The notes: generated from the letters alone by a model not told the origin. A DNA stretch of 64,000 nucleotides from an uncultured Kordia sp. (GCF_947496985.1 NZ_CANMEZ010000003.1:248001-312000); one strand, 5' to 3'. Shown: positions 17,967 to 28,210, counted from the first letter of the stretch. A program made the numbers and translations.

Positions 17967-20510
17967 TTATTTCACATTCAACTCAAACAAATTCGTTCCT
18001 AATAAGCCATTTCCGTCGGTTCCTTCAAGCTTTCCTAAAAATACAGATTGAATATCAGATGTATAAAAACTTACGCTAATTTCTCCATTTTGATCAGAAA
18101 TTAAATTAGGCGCCCAAAACAACGTTTTTCGGTTATCTGGAAATAGCTTATCTTCTGCATTATCATACAATGGACTGTAAAATTCTTTCGTAGGATAAAA
18201 ACCTTTTACAAACAGAAAACCACGTTCGTTTTTTTCTTTCTCAAGCGCTTTTTTAGAAGCTTTATAAGTTACTTCTGTCCCATTATTTAGTTTGTACTTT
18301 TTTCCATTTACAGGCGTTGGACCTGCATAATGATTTATACAATTTAAAATCCCATATTCAATACAAATATAATCACCAACAACACCTTCAAAAATTACTT
18401 CATTTCCTCGATCTTTCAAACGTTCTTTAAAACCTGTCAACTCAACTTCTTCTAAATAATTAGTTTCAGAAAAACTAAAAGAAGTATCATATGAAGATTG
18501 TTTTTTTTCATTAACCATACGATCATTTTCTGGAAATATTAATTGTTTGTTGATGGTTCGTTCAAAAATTTCATTAAAAGGTTCGGTAATCTCTAAAAAC
18601 GCTTCTACTGGCCATACAGGTTTTTTTTCGCCCTTTTTTGTTGGAGGAGGAGGAGGTAGTATGGGTAAAAGTGTAATGTGACTTCCAATTCCTGCTTTTA
18701 AAAAAGTTAATGGAATACTAAAATTACCAGCTTTATCGGCTGTAACTTTAGCAGCAAGTTTTGGCAATAATACTTGTACAGTTGCTCCAGTACCATTCCG
18801 TAGCGTACCATTTTTCATACGGTAAAAAGTACGGCCTGTAACTTCTTCACTGAAAGATTCTTTCTTATCATATAAACTTTTTAGTAAGTTTCCTGAAGTC
18901 CAATTGTAATTTCTCCAACCTTGTGTCAATAATACCAAATCTAAATGCTTTTCACGGTCTTTATTTTTCTCATCAAAATAATAAGAAGCATTGTATACAT
19001 GACCTCGTAATTCTGAGAATAAATAATAATACGGCATCATTGCATAATCGTTATTTTTCTTCGCATATAACTGATCAAAAACACTTAAACTAAAATGTCC
19101 AACAGCCGGTTTCCCGTATTGGTCTTTTACTGAAAATTTTAAATCGACTTTATCTTTTTGTGTGAATAATGATTTTGATACTTCTGTGAGTTCAACATGT
19201 AATTTCTTATCTATGTTTGCATAGACCAAACGTTCTGTTAATGGTTGATAACGATCGTTAAATAAAGTAACTTCTGCAATTCCTTGCGGCAATTTGTCTA
19301 AAGGAATTTTAAATCGGACATGATCACTTGCCAACGAAGCAATTGCCATCCAATATACATATCCACGATTTTGCGCTCTTATATATACTTTTTCAAGTGT
19401 AACATTTGGTGTTTTGGTAATATTGAAATGTATATATTCTGCATCTCGCTTTTCTACTTGTAATCGAAGCCCTTTTTTCTGTACCAATGGCAATAGAAAC
19501 ACACTATCAAGCGAAGGATTTGAGAGTTGTACAGTATATTTTTTTTCTGGTTTTGGCGTAAAAATAAATTTACCCATTCCATAATGCTTAGCTTTAAACG
19601 AACTTAATTTTTTTCCATCTTCATATAATGTTCCTTTTACATCCAGTGGTTTCCCATGATGATTCACAGCTTTAAAAGCTACTGTATTTGGTAAGTTTTC
19701 GATTAAGTTTCCACCTTCAGGATACATTCCAAATTGAATTGATGCGGGTTTTTTAAACGGAATATCTACAATATGATATACAATATTGTCATCGTGTTTT
19801 ACACGTAATTCTATAAATTCGGCTTTTTTAGTTTCCTCTTTTGTAAATACAATTCTAACTTGTCCGAGTGAATCCGTTTTTATCTTTACACGCGCAAGTC
19901 GTTCTTCGGTAGAGTAGATGTCAGCAGATACAGCCGCTTCTTTTAAAGGAACTTTACTTCGCGAAAATATATTGGCATCTAGCACAACTTCGTCGTTTCT
20001 ATTATATGAATCGGCTAAAAATTCGGTATCAATCAATATTTTAGGAATAATACTTTCTCTGATTTCAAAGCGCTTCACAGCACTAATTTCATCAGCACTA
20101 TTTTCAAGCGTTTTTTTGGTATGAATGATGAGTTGATAATTTCCTTCTTCCAAAATTTCTGCTAAAAACAAATAACCACTTGCAAAACCATTTTTAGCAG
20201 TGTAAATTTCTTTGACAATAATTTTTTCTTCCTTTTCCTCTTCTTTGAGCAATTCCACAAAAATGATTTCAGAATCGGTAGATATTTTTAAATTATTTGC
20301 ATTTAAAATATATGCTTTGAACCATAAATTTTCACCAGGTTCGTAAATATCTTTGTCTGTGTGAATATAAATATTCTCTTTGAGTTGTTTTTCGGCAAGC
20401 GATTCATGACGAACAACTAAGCGTTCATTGGCAAAATCATCTAGTACTTGTGAATTTGAATAGAAACAATTTAGTAAAAATAAGCTGAGAAGAGTGGAGT
20501 AGTATTTCAT
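17967..20510 (-). CDS. MG2-domain (alpha-2-macroglobulin-like) secreted protein, paralog A
   Basis: An 847-aa exported protein (signal MKYYSTLLSLFLLNCFYSNSQ). After the signal comes an MG2-type segment (IYIHTDKDIYEPGENLWFKA), then several macroglobulin-like beta domains: FGMYPEGGNLIENL near 275, PLTERLVYANID near 415, and a conserved TQGWRNYNW near 540. A C-terminal domain follows with KLFPDNRKTLFWAPNL and VSFYTSDIQSVFLGKLEG. There is no thioester CxEQ motif and no TonB-dependent barrel. A proline run (PPPPP) with nearby KKGEKK, around residue 620, is absent from its two paralogs. Last of three tandem copies. Confidence 0.75.
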   Translation of the reverse strand: MKYYSTLLSLFLLNCFYSNSQVLDDFANERLVVRHESLAEKQLKENIYIHTDKDIYEPGENLWFKAYILNANNLKISTDSEIIFVELLKEEEKEEKIIVKEIYTAKNGFASGYLFLAEILEEGNYQLIIHTKKTLENSADEISAVKRFEIRESIIPKILIDTEFLADSYNRNDEVVLDANIFSRSKVPLKEAAVSADIYSTEERLARVKIKTDSLGQVRIVFTKEETKKAEFIELRVKHDDNIVYHIVDIPFKKPASIQFGMYPEGGNLIENLPNTVAFKAVNHHGKPLDVKGTLYEDGKKLSSFKAKHYGMGKFIFTPKPEKKYTVQLSNPSLDSVFLLPLVQKKGLRLQVEKRDAEYIHFNITKTPNVTLEKVYIRAQNRGYVYWMAIASLASDHVRFKIPLDKLPQGIAEVTLFNDRYQPLTERLVYANIDKKLHVELTEVSKSLFTQKDKVDLKFSVKDQYGKPAVGHFSLSVFDQLYAKKNNDYAMMPYYYLFSELRGHVYNASYYFDEKNKDREKHLDLVLLTQGWRNYNWTSGNLLKSLYDKKESFSEEVTGRTFYRMKNGTLRNGTGATVQVLLPKLAAKVTADKAGNFSIPLTFLKAGIGSHITLLPILPPPPPTKKGEKKPVWPVEAFLEITEPFNEIFERTINKQLIFPENDRMVNEKKQSSYDTSFSFSETNYLEEVELTGFKERLKDRGNEVIFEGVVGDYICIEYGILNCINHYAGPTPVNGKKYKLNNGTEVTYKASKKALEKEKNERGFLFVKGFYPTKEFYSPLYDNAEDKLFPDNRKTLFWAPNLISDQNGEISVSFYTSDIQSVFLGKLEGTDGNGLLGTNLFELNVK

Positions 20511-20537
20511 AGTTTTTTTAATGCAAGTCGGTTTTTA

Positions 20538-20545
20538 TAAAGATA
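20538..20545 (-). promoter_or_regulatory. Candidate -7 box of MG2 paralog A
   Basis: On the minus strand TATCTTTA (TAnnTTTG with the final G replaced by A) lies 27 bases before the ATG, inside a leader that is nearly identical to the one before paralog B. No -33 element is apparent. Confidence 0.35.
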
Positions 20546-20614
20546 CGGAATATTCTATTTTTTTACTTGTTTTATAATACTTTCAAATCATGTTTTAATA
20601 AAAAATTAACGCTT

Positions 20615-23104
20615 TTAATTCACATTGAATTGAAACGATGTAGCACCGAGTAAACCATTTCCATTGGTTCCTTGTAATTCCCCAAAAAATGTTGTTTGCA
20701 CATCAGAGGTGTAAAACGATATGTTGATTTCACCTTTTTCATCAGAAACTATATTGGGCGACCAAAATAATGTTTTTCTATTATCAGGAAACAATTTATC
20801 TTCTGCTTTGTCATAAGTTGGGTTGTAAAATTCCTTTTCAGGGTACAATCCTTTTACCATTAAAAAATGCTGTTTTGTTTCTTCATTGTATTCAAGTGGA
20901 GCTTTGTATCGTACTCTACTTCCGTCGTTTTTGTAGTAATATTTTCCATCAATAGGACGTGTTCCTCCACGGTGATTTGTACAGTTCAAAATTTCATAGT
21001 CATAACAAACATAATCACCACTAACAAAGCCAATATTATCATATTTTGAAGCGTTACCTTTATTTTTATCTCGCTTTTTATACGTTGTTAATTTTACTTC
21101 TTCTAAATAATTTGTTTCATTAAAGCTAAATGATGGATCATAGGAAGATTGCCTTTTTTCGCCAACTCGATAATCACTCTGCGGAAAAAGAAGTGTTTTA
21201 TTTTTGGAACGTTTTAAGATTTCATCAAATGGTAAATAGACTTCTAAAGTATATTTTTCATTGTTTTTTGGTGCTAAAAGAATTTTTTCACCACGTCCGA
21301 TTTGTAAAAAGGTTGAAGGTAAAATAAAATTCCCGCCTAAGTCACCTTCTATTTCTGTTAACATCCCTGAAAGCATTACATTGATTGGAACATTTTTGGC
21401 GTTTTTCAAGGTTTTATCTTCAGTTTTTTCAAATACTTGCCCTTTGATATCAGTATTAAATGTTTGTATAGGATTTCTTGAAAAATATTGTGGATTCCAA
21501 TTGTAAGCGCGCCAACCTTGTGCGAGTAAAAGTAAATCTAGTTTTTCCTCACGGTTTTTATTTTTTTCATTAAAATAATAGGAAGCATTATATATGTGAC
21601 CTTTTAATTCCGAAAAAAGATAGTAATGTGGTAACATATTGTAATGATTGTCTTTATCTGCATAGAGATGATCAAAAACACTCAAACTAAAATGACCGAT
21701 AGCAGGTTTTCCATATTGATCTTTTACACTAAATTGTATATTGACTTTGTCTTTTTGACGATAGAGTAGTTTAGTGATTTCTTCTAACTTCACATGTAAT
21801 TTTTGATCTAAGTTTGCATATACTAAACGTTCTGCCAAAGGTTGAAAACGTTCATTAAAGACGGTAATTTCTGCGATTCCTTGTGGCAATTTATCTAGCG
21901 GAATTTTAAAATGAATACGATCTTTCACTAAAGATGCTGTTGCCATCCAATAAATATTCCCACGACTTTGTGCTCGGATATATACGTTTTGAAGTGAAAC
22001 ATCTTTTGTTTTCGTAATGCTGAATAGTATATTTTTTTGGTTATTTCGGTCAACTTGTAATTTGATTCCGCTTTTGCGAATATCAGGTAATTCAAAAACA
22101 CTATCTAATACAGGATTTGATAGTTGAACTGTGTATTTTTTAAAAGGTTTCGGAACGAAAGAGAACTTTCCCATACCAAAATGAGTCGCTTCAAATGAAC
22201 GTACTTTTTTTCCATCTTCATATAATGTTCCTGCTACATTTAACGGTTTTCCATGATGATCTACGGCTTTAAAAGCTAAAGTGTTAGTTAGGTTTTCGAT
22301 TAAATTTCCACCTTCAGGATACATTCCAAATTGAATTGCTGCTGGATTTTGAAAAGGAATATCTACAGTATAGTTTACAGTTTTATTTTTATACTGCACA
22401 CGCAACTGAATGTATTCCGCATTTGCAGTTTTTTTTGCAGGAAAAATAAGTTTAGCTGCTCCTTTTGTGTTTGTTTTTGCTTTTATGCGACCAATTTTTT
22501 TATCAGTAGAAAATATTTCAGCAACAATGGAAGCTTCAGCATAGGGAACTCTACTTCTCGAAAATATAGCAACTTCTAATTGTAAATCGTCCGTTCTATT
22601 GTATGACTTTTTATGGAATTCAGAATCAATTAATATTTTAGGAATGATATTTTCTCTAATTTCAATTTGCTTGTTTGCCAAAATGGTTTTAGAAGTATTT
22701 TCTATTGTATTTTTTGTGTATATCACCAATTGATAAATGCCATCTTTCAAAATATCTGCCAAAAATAAATGTCCGTTTGCAAAACCAGTACTTGCAGTGT
22801 AAATTTCTTTTTTGATGTTACTTTCTTCTTCTCCTGGTTTGCGTAATTCAACAAAAATCATATTTGTTTTCAATGATATTTTTAAATCATTTGCATTTAA
22901 AATGTATGCCTTAAACCAAAGATCTTCTCCAGGTTCATAAATATCTTTATCTGTGTGAATGTAAATATTTTCTTTGAGTTGTTTAGAAGCCAATAATTCA
23001 TGTTGAATAACCAATCGATCATTGGCAGTTTTGTCTAAAACTTGTGCATTTGAACAGAAACAACTTAGTAGGAATAAGCTGAAAATAACGGAATAGTATT
23101 TCAT
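20615..23104 (-). CDS. MG2-domain secreted protein, paralog B
   Basis: 829 aa, with signal MKYYSVIFSLFLLSCFCSNAQ and the same layout as paralogs A and C: IHTDKDIYEPGEDLWFKAY, QFGMYPEGGNLIENLTNT, AERLVYANLDQKLH, AQGWRAYNW, and KLFPDNRKTLFWSPNIVSD with a C-terminal GLLGATSFQFNVN. Domains of this kind bind or span large ligands in macroglobulins; in Bacteroidetes they are common in surface proteins of unknown role. The long blocks of near identity between the three copies point to recent tandem duplication. The 107 bases upstream resemble those of paralog A. Confidence 0.75.
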   Translation of the reverse strand: MKYYSVIFSLFLLSCFCSNAQVLDKTANDRLVIQHELLASKQLKENIYIHTDKDIYEPGEDLWFKAYILNANDLKISLKTNMIFVELRKPGEEESNIKKEIYTASTGFANGHLFLADILKDGIYQLVIYTKNTIENTSKTILANKQIEIRENIIPKILIDSEFHKKSYNRTDDLQLEVAIFSRSRVPYAEASIVAEIFSTDKKIGRIKAKTNTKGAAKLIFPAKKTANAEYIQLRVQYKNKTVNYTVDIPFQNPAAIQFGMYPEGGNLIENLTNTLAFKAVDHHGKPLNVAGTLYEDGKKVRSFEATHFGMGKFSFVPKPFKKYTVQLSNPVLDSVFELPDIRKSGIKLQVDRNNQKNILFSITKTKDVSLQNVYIRAQSRGNIYWMATASLVKDRIHFKIPLDKLPQGIAEITVFNERFQPLAERLVYANLDQKLHVKLEEITKLLYRQKDKVNIQFSVKDQYGKPAIGHFSLSVFDHLYADKDNHYNMLPHYYLFSELKGHIYNASYYFNEKNKNREEKLDLLLLAQGWRAYNWNPQYFSRNPIQTFNTDIKGQVFEKTEDKTLKNAKNVPINVMLSGMLTEIEGDLGGNFILPSTFLQIGRGEKILLAPKNNEKYTLEVYLPFDEILKRSKNKTLLFPQSDYRVGEKRQSSYDPSFSFNETNYLEEVKLTTYKKRDKNKGNASKYDNIGFVSGDYVCYDYEILNCTNHRGGTRPIDGKYYYKNDGSRVRYKAPLEYNEETKQHFLMVKGLYPEKEFYNPTYDKAEDKLFPDNRKTLFWSPNIVSDEKGEINISFYTSDVQTTFFGELQGTNGNGLLGATSFQFNVN

Positions 23105-23131
23105 AGTTTTTTTATTGCAAGTCGATTCTTA

Positions 23132-23139
23132 TAAAGATA
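23132..23139 (-). promoter_or_regulatory. Candidate -7 box of MG2 paralog B
   Basis: TATCTTTA on the minus strand, at the same distance from the ATG as in the leader of paralog A; the leaders are duplicated along with the genes. Confidence 0.35.
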
Positions 23140-23211
23140 TGAGTACTCTATGTTTGAATTGTCATTTTTCATGTTTGACGAATAACTTTAATAATGGATT
23201 AACGGGTTATT

Positions 23212-25701
23212 TTAATTTACATTAAACTGAAAAAATTTAGTACCTAATAAACCGTTCCCGTTAGTTCCTTCCAGCTGTCCGAAAAATGTAGTTTGCACAT
23301 CAGAAGTGTAAAAAGAAACAGTAATTTTTCCTTTTTCATTAGAAACTAAATTTGGTAACCAAGACAAGGTTTTTCGATTGTCAGGAAACAATTTATCTTC
23401 CTTTTTATCATAGGTAGGATTGTAAAATTCTTTAGTTGGGTAAAAACCTTTTACCATTAAAAAGTTGTTTTTTTCTTTTGGTTTTGATCCTTTTGGACCT
23501 GAATAAAATACAAAATCACCAGAGTTTGTAAAATAACGTTTGCCTACAATAGGAGATGGACCTATACGATGATTTTTACAGTTCAAAATTTGATATTCAT
23601 AACATACATAATCTTCTCCTGGAGGAGCAAAGTTGAATTGATCTCCTTTATTTTTATCACGTTTTTTAAAGCTAGTTAGCTTTACTTCTTCTAAATAATT
23701 TGTTTCATTAAAGCTAAAAGAAGGATCGTAAGAAGATTGTTTCTTTTCGGCAATTAAGTGATCACTTCTTGGAAACAATAATTTCTTATTCTCCGTTCTT
23801 TTATAGATTTCATCAAAAGGAAACTCCGCTTCAAGAATGATTCGTTTGGTATTCATCGGTAAAAATGTAATTTGATATCCTTGACCTAGTCTTTGATAAG
23901 TAAGTGGTAACACAAAACTTCCATTTGTATCACTTTCTATTTTGGTAATCATTTTAGGGAGAATCACTCTAATTTCGGCATGTTTTGCATTCTTCAAGGT
24001 TTTTTCTTTTGTTACTTCAAAAGCACGCCCTGTTACTTCTTTACTAAATGGTTTTATAAAATCATGTCCATCTAATAAATTCTCTGAATTCCATGTATAG
24101 GTTCGCCAACCTTGTGTAAGCAATACTAAATCAAGATGTTTATCACGATGTTTATTTTTCTCGTCAAAATAATAAGAAGCATTATAGACATGACCTTTTA
24201 ATTCTGAAAATAAATAGTAATGAGGTAGCATAGCGTAATCATTATCCTTATCAGCATACAAATGATCAAAAACACTTAAACTAAAATGTCCAATAGCAGG
24301 TTTTCCATCTTGATCTTTTACAGTAAACGTCACATCAACTTTGTCTTTTTGACGGTAGAGTGATTTTGACATTTCCTCCAATTCAATTTGTAGTTTCTGA
24401 TCAAGATTAGCATAGATCAATCGTTCTGCCAACGGCTGAAAACGTTCATTGAAAATAGCAATTTCAGCAATTCCTTGTGGTAACTTTTCCAATGGAATTT
24501 TAAATCGAGTACGATCTTTCGTTAAAGAAGCAGTTGCCATCCAATAGACATTTCCACGACTTTGCGCCCTGATGTAAACTTTATTAAGAGAAACATCTTT
24601 ACTTTTAGTAATATTAAAATGTATGTTCTTTTTATTACTTCTACTTACTTGCAGTTTGATACCACTTTTACGAATATTTGGCAATTGAAAAACACTGTCA
24701 AGTTGCGGATTTGTGAGTTGTACGGTATATTTTTTTTCAGTTTTTGGTGTAAATGAGAACGTTCCCATGCCAAAATGAGTTGCTTCAAATGAATGTAGTT
24801 TTTCCCCATCTTCATATAAAACGCCTTCAATATCTAATGGTTTTCCAAGATGGTTGATTGCTTTAAAAGCAACTGTACTTTGTAGGTTTTCAACTAAGTT
24901 TCCTCCTTCAGGATACATACCAAATTGAATCGAAGCAGGATTTTTAAAAGGAATATCTACGGTATGATACACTGTTTCACCTTTGTGTCGAACACGTAAT
25001 TGTATATATTCAGCATTAGCGGTTTTCTTTATTGGAAATACAAGTTGTGCGGTTCCTTGCTCATTCGTTTTTACTTTTAAGCGATCTATTTTTTTATCTG
25101 TTGAAAATACGTCAGCAGTAATTGTTGCATTTACATACGGAATTCTACTTCTTGAAAATATATGTAAGTCCATGGCTATTTCATCAGATCGATTGTATGA
25201 TTTTTTCGAAAATTCACTATCGATTAATATTTTTGGGATGATGTTTTCTCGGATTTCAATTTGTTTGGTTGCTAAAATCGTTTTTGAAGCACTTTCTAAG
25301 GTGTTTTTTGTGTGAATGATTAATTGATAGGTTCCATCTTTTAAAATATCAGCTAGAAATAAATGACCGCTTGCAAAACCGTTTTGTGCTGTATAAATTT
25401 CCTTTACAAGAATGTTTTCTGTGTTTTCTTCTTGCTTGATTAATTCGACAAAAATCATGAATGTATTTAAAGAGCTCTTTAAATCATTAGCATTTAAAAT
25501 ATAAGCCTTAAACCAAAGATCTTCTCCTGGTTCATAAATATCTTTGTCGGTGTGGATGTAAATGTTTTCTTTGAGTTGCTTGGAAGCCAATAATTCATGT
25601 TGAATCACCAATCTATTATTGGCAGTTTCATCTAAAACTTGTGCATGAGAAAAGTAACTGAAAGCAAAAAGCAAACAGAGGTGGTATGTAATTTTTTTCA
25701 T
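23212..25701 (-). CDS. MG2-domain secreted protein, paralog C
   Basis: 829 aa with a different signal peptide (MKKITYHLCLLFAFSYFSHAQ) but the same mature protein plan. The N-terminal block after the signal (ETANNRLVIQHELLASKQLK) is almost identical to paralog B. Other shared motifs are IYIHTDKDIYEPGEDLWFK, PEGGNLVENLQSTVAFKAIN, AERLIYANLDQKL, TQGWRTYTW and KLFPDNRKTLSWLPNLVS. The least conserved part among the copies is about residues 560-660. First gene of the three-copy array in transcription order. The terminator at 25868 separates it from the RiPP precursor upstream, and its own leader differs from those of A and B. Confidence 0.75.
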   Translation of the reverse strand: MKKITYHLCLLFAFSYFSHAQVLDETANNRLVIQHELLASKQLKENIYIHTDKDIYEPGEDLWFKAYILNANDLKSSLNTFMIFVELIKQEENTENILVKEIYTAQNGFASGHLFLADILKDGTYQLIIHTKNTLESASKTILATKQIEIRENIIPKILIDSEFSKKSYNRSDEIAMDLHIFSRSRIPYVNATITADVFSTDKKIDRLKVKTNEQGTAQLVFPIKKTANAEYIQLRVRHKGETVYHTVDIPFKNPASIQFGMYPEGGNLVENLQSTVAFKAINHLGKPLDIEGVLYEDGEKLHSFEATHFGMGTFSFTPKTEKKYTVQLTNPQLDSVFQLPNIRKSGIKLQVSRSNKKNIHFNITKSKDVSLNKVYIRAQSRGNVYWMATASLTKDRTRFKIPLEKLPQGIAEIAIFNERFQPLAERLIYANLDQKLQIELEEMSKSLYRQKDKVDVTFTVKDQDGKPAIGHFSLSVFDHLYADKDNDYAMLPHYYLFSELKGHVYNASYYFDEKNKHRDKHLDLVLLTQGWRTYTWNSENLLDGHDFIKPFSKEVTGRAFEVTKEKTLKNAKHAEIRVILPKMITKIESDTNGSFVLPLTYQRLGQGYQITFLPMNTKRIILEAEFPFDEIYKRTENKKLLFPRSDHLIAEKKQSSYDPSFSFNETNYLEEVKLTSFKKRDKNKGDQFNFAPPGEDYVCYEYQILNCKNHRIGPSPIVGKRYFTNSGDFVFYSGPKGSKPKEKNNFLMVKGFYPTKEFYNPTYDKKEDKLFPDNRKTLSWLPNLVSNEKGKITVSFYTSDVQTTFFGQLEGTNGNGLLGTKFFQFNVN

Positions 25702-25867
25702 AGATTTTATTTGGTAATAATCAGTTTAATAAAATAATTACCATCAAAAAACGCACCATAATTTAAAATTCATAAAATGTTTATATTTTCTGAATTTAGT
25801 TAAGTCTCTAGGCGTATCATATTTTGGAAGGTTGTATTTGTGAAAATTATTAGAAGATACAGCATAA

Positions 25868-25896
25868 AAAAAGTCCGTCATATAGACGAACTTTTT
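25868..25896 (-). terminator. Terminator after RiPP precursor 1
   Basis: AAAAAGT-C-CGTC pairs with GACG-A-ACTTTTT (one internal mismatch) around ATATA, giving a U-run on the minus strand. It isolates the small peptide gene from the MG2 genes. Confidence 0.75.
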
Positions 25897-25918
25897 AATT
25901 AAATTGTTTAGAACTAAT

Positions 25919-26155
25919 TTACCTACCGTTGCACCAATCAGCTTCTCTACTTACACAAATAGAGCCGTCATCATGACCAATAGTTGGTAAATCACAATCT
26001 TCCCATCTAGTACATGCGTTAATTGTAACTTGAATTGTAACCGTACAAATAATACCTAATGTAGGAACTGTTCCTCCTTTAATAGTGTCGATTGTACGTA
26101 AACTCGAAATTGACTTCTTGTTTAACTTTAAACTTTTAATCTGCTTTTTCTTCAT
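25919..26155 (-). CDS. Class I lanthipeptide-like RiPP precursor 1
   Basis: A 78-aa peptide. The leader MKKKQIKSLKLNKKSISSL and the following TIKGG match the Bacteroidetes class I lanthipeptide-type leader (KxLxLxKxxI, Gly-Gly before the core). The core has five Cys and many Thr/Ser (LGIICTVTIQVTINACT, WEDCDLP, GSICVS, ADWCNG). No LanB, LanC or GG-transporter gene is present within tens of kilobases, so any processing enzyme must act from elsewhere. It lies alone between the transglutaminase-like gene and MG2 paralog C, with its own terminator. Confidence 0.75.
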   Translation of the reverse strand: MKKKQIKSLKLNKKSISSLRTIDTIKGGTVPTLGIICTVTIQVTINACTRWEDCDLPTIGHDDGSICVSREADWCNGR

Positions 26156-26274
26156 AATAATATAATTTATTAATTAATGATGAATCGAAATTACTGTGGT
26201 TAAAAGTGTTTTGAAAGAAATGTACTATTCGGTTTATAAATTGAATCTGTACGCTTGTTAAGTATAATTATTCT

Positions 26275-28200
26275 TTACTCTTTTGGGTTCATTAAAATAG
26301 CAGCTTTATTAAAGTCAGAAGCCGCATTAATTACATTTCTAAATGTATCATATTCTGCAATATCATATTCACTTACTTTGTAAAATTCTTGAATAATAAT
26401 CGTTAGTTTGTTTCCTTCTAAGGTGTAGTTTGACTCAAACTTACATTTTTGCTTTCCTTCTTCGTCTAATAATTCTTTTTTAATGATTAACGACTCCAAA
26501 CCTTCCACATTGTAGCCATCAGGAATGGTTACTACAATTTCATAATCATAATGATTAGGATATTGCATTAAAATTGGATTTACACGTTTGGTTTCTTGGT
26601 ACAATTCGCTTTGAGTACCAATTACTTTTCCAACTTGAAATATATAACTGTCACCAGCTTCTTCCAGTAAAGATTCAGAAGTGATTTCTGAGTTTACAAT
26701 AAAAGGTTTGTTGTATTCTAATTGAGTAATGTCTTTGTTTTCTACAGAGTATGATTTTACAACTTTATCTTCAATTCCTGAACCTGTTAAATAGTCTTCA
26801 AACTCTTTAATTGATTGATCTGGCGATAAGTTTAATACAGCTCTGTTGGTAATAGACCAATATCCATAATATTCTTGTCTTTGCGCAATTTTTACAGCTT
26901 CTAATTCATCTTCAAATGAAATATTCATGTTTCTAATCACACGACTGTAATCAGGATCACTTTGCTTGGTTTTGTAAAAACTATATTGCAATTTGTTATT
27001 GATGTACATTGCATTGTTTCCTAAAATGTAGAATGGAATTTCACTTAAACGATATTCAATACGATCTGGTGTAATATAATTTCCAGTTTCTGGAATGTAA
27101 ATTAAAAATTCACGCAATGAACTTGGATTAAAGAATTCTGGATCGAATCTTTGTTGATATACATTGGCTGTAATCATTGGTAAATATTCCACTTTTGCAG
27201 CTGTTAAAAAGTGTCCATATACTTTGATAATTCCTAAATCACTTGCCGATTTATTTTTTAGAATGTAATCAATATCAGATAATTGTTCATTGTTGTTTTT
27301 AATTACCGTGAAGTTTTTCTTTACATAATCATCAATTAAGTATGCCTTTGTAAAATCGTCTTGTTTTTGATCTTTTAAAATGTTTTCAACAATTTTTTTA
27401 ATCTCTTTATTTGGTGTTGAAGGAAACATTCCTTCAGAAATATTCGAAACAACATTATTCCATAGTAATGCTTCTGTAACACCTTCTTGTCCAAAACATT
27501 GATAAGCAATAGCTGTTTTGTTTGCATCAGAAGTTGAGTATTCTTCTTCAATCATCGGGACAATATCATTCAATATCAATTTTAGACCAGCACGATTATT
27601 GTATGTCATCTTTTGAAATAGACCAGTAGTATTATATGGCTTGATTTGACCTTCTAAATCACCCGAAATAAAATGATATTCCAAGGTTTTGATAGGATAA
27701 TCTTGTTGCAAAGTTTGTCTTCCAAAGGCAGAATATTGCTTTTCTAAAGTGTATAATACTTCAATTTCAGAATCTTTTTGAGCACCTTCTATCGCAAATA
27801 TTTTAAAATCTCCATATTCTTCAACATTTTTGACTTCTTTAATATTGTCTTTATTAAGCAACGTAACTTTTCCGTCAGGCGAAATTGTTCTTGCTTTAAT
27901 ATCTACAATCTTTTTTACATTGTACATTGGAATATAGACTCTGTTGTGCATTTTTATTCCTTTTTCATCATGTACACGCGTAATGGTATGATTGGTTTCA
28001 AATTTTCTAATAACACCACCAAGTTTAGGTTCATAGTATTCTATGATATATTTCTCTATGATTGCAATAGAAGATTCGTCTGCTTCTTGTTCAGAAAGTT
28101 GATGTAGTACTGGATTTTTTTCCCAATCGTAATCTTTATAATATTGTGAAAACGCTTGTGTAGAACACAAACATAAAAGGATAACAATAAATGTTCTCAT
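26275..28200 (-). CDS. DUF3857/transglutaminase-like secreted protein lacking the catalytic Cys
   Basis: 641 aa from the ATG at 28200 (signal MRTFIVILLCLCSTQAFSQ). An ATG at 28221 would overlap the upstream gene by 11 bases and bury the signal. The N-terminal 250 residues resemble DUF3857 (HTITRVHDEKGIKMHNRVYI, TISPDGKVTLLNK). The following transglutaminase-like part keeps the fold sequence (KAYLIDDYVKKNFTVI, ILKNKSASDLGIIKVYGHFL) but the GDC site reads SDL, so the Cys is replaced by Leu near residue 322. It is therefore probably not an enzyme. Ten bases downstream of the intact paralog, so surely co-transcribed. Confidence 0.75.
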   Translation of the reverse strand: MRTFIVILLCLCSTQAFSQYYKDYDWEKNPVLHQLSEQEADESSIAIIEKYIIEYYEPKLGGVIRKFETNHTITRVHDEKGIKMHNRVYIPMYNVKKIVDIKARTISPDGKVTLLNKDNIKEVKNVEEYGDFKIFAIEGAQKDSEIEVLYTLEKQYSAFGRQTLQQDYPIKTLEYHFISGDLEGQIKPYNTTGLFQKMTYNNRAGLKLILNDIVPMIEEEYSTSDANKTAIAYQCFGQEGVTEALLWNNVVSNISEGMFPSTPNKEIKKIVENILKDQKQDDFTKAYLIDDYVKKNFTVIKNNNEQLSDIDYILKNKSASDLGIIKVYGHFLTAAKVEYLPMITANVYQQRFDPEFFNPSSLREFLIYIPETGNYITPDRIEYRLSEIPFYILGNNAMYINNKLQYSFYKTKQSDPDYSRVIRNMNISFEDELEAVKIAQRQEYYGYWSITNRAVLNLSPDQSIKEFEDYLTGSGIEDKVVKSYSVENKDITQLEYNKPFIVNSEITSESLLEEAGDSYIFQVGKVIGTQSELYQETKRVNPILMQYPNHYDYEIVVTIPDGYNVEGLESLIIKKELLDEEGKQKCKFESNYTLEGNKLTIIIQEFYKVSEYDIAEYDTFRNVINAASDFNKAAILMNPKE

Positions 28201-28210
28201 ATAGTTCAAT

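Noticed and set aside
17967-25701. MG2 proteins as TonB-dependent receptors
   Set aside because: They are shorter than a plug plus barrel and their C-terminus is macroglobulin-like with no TonB-receptor barrel motifs.
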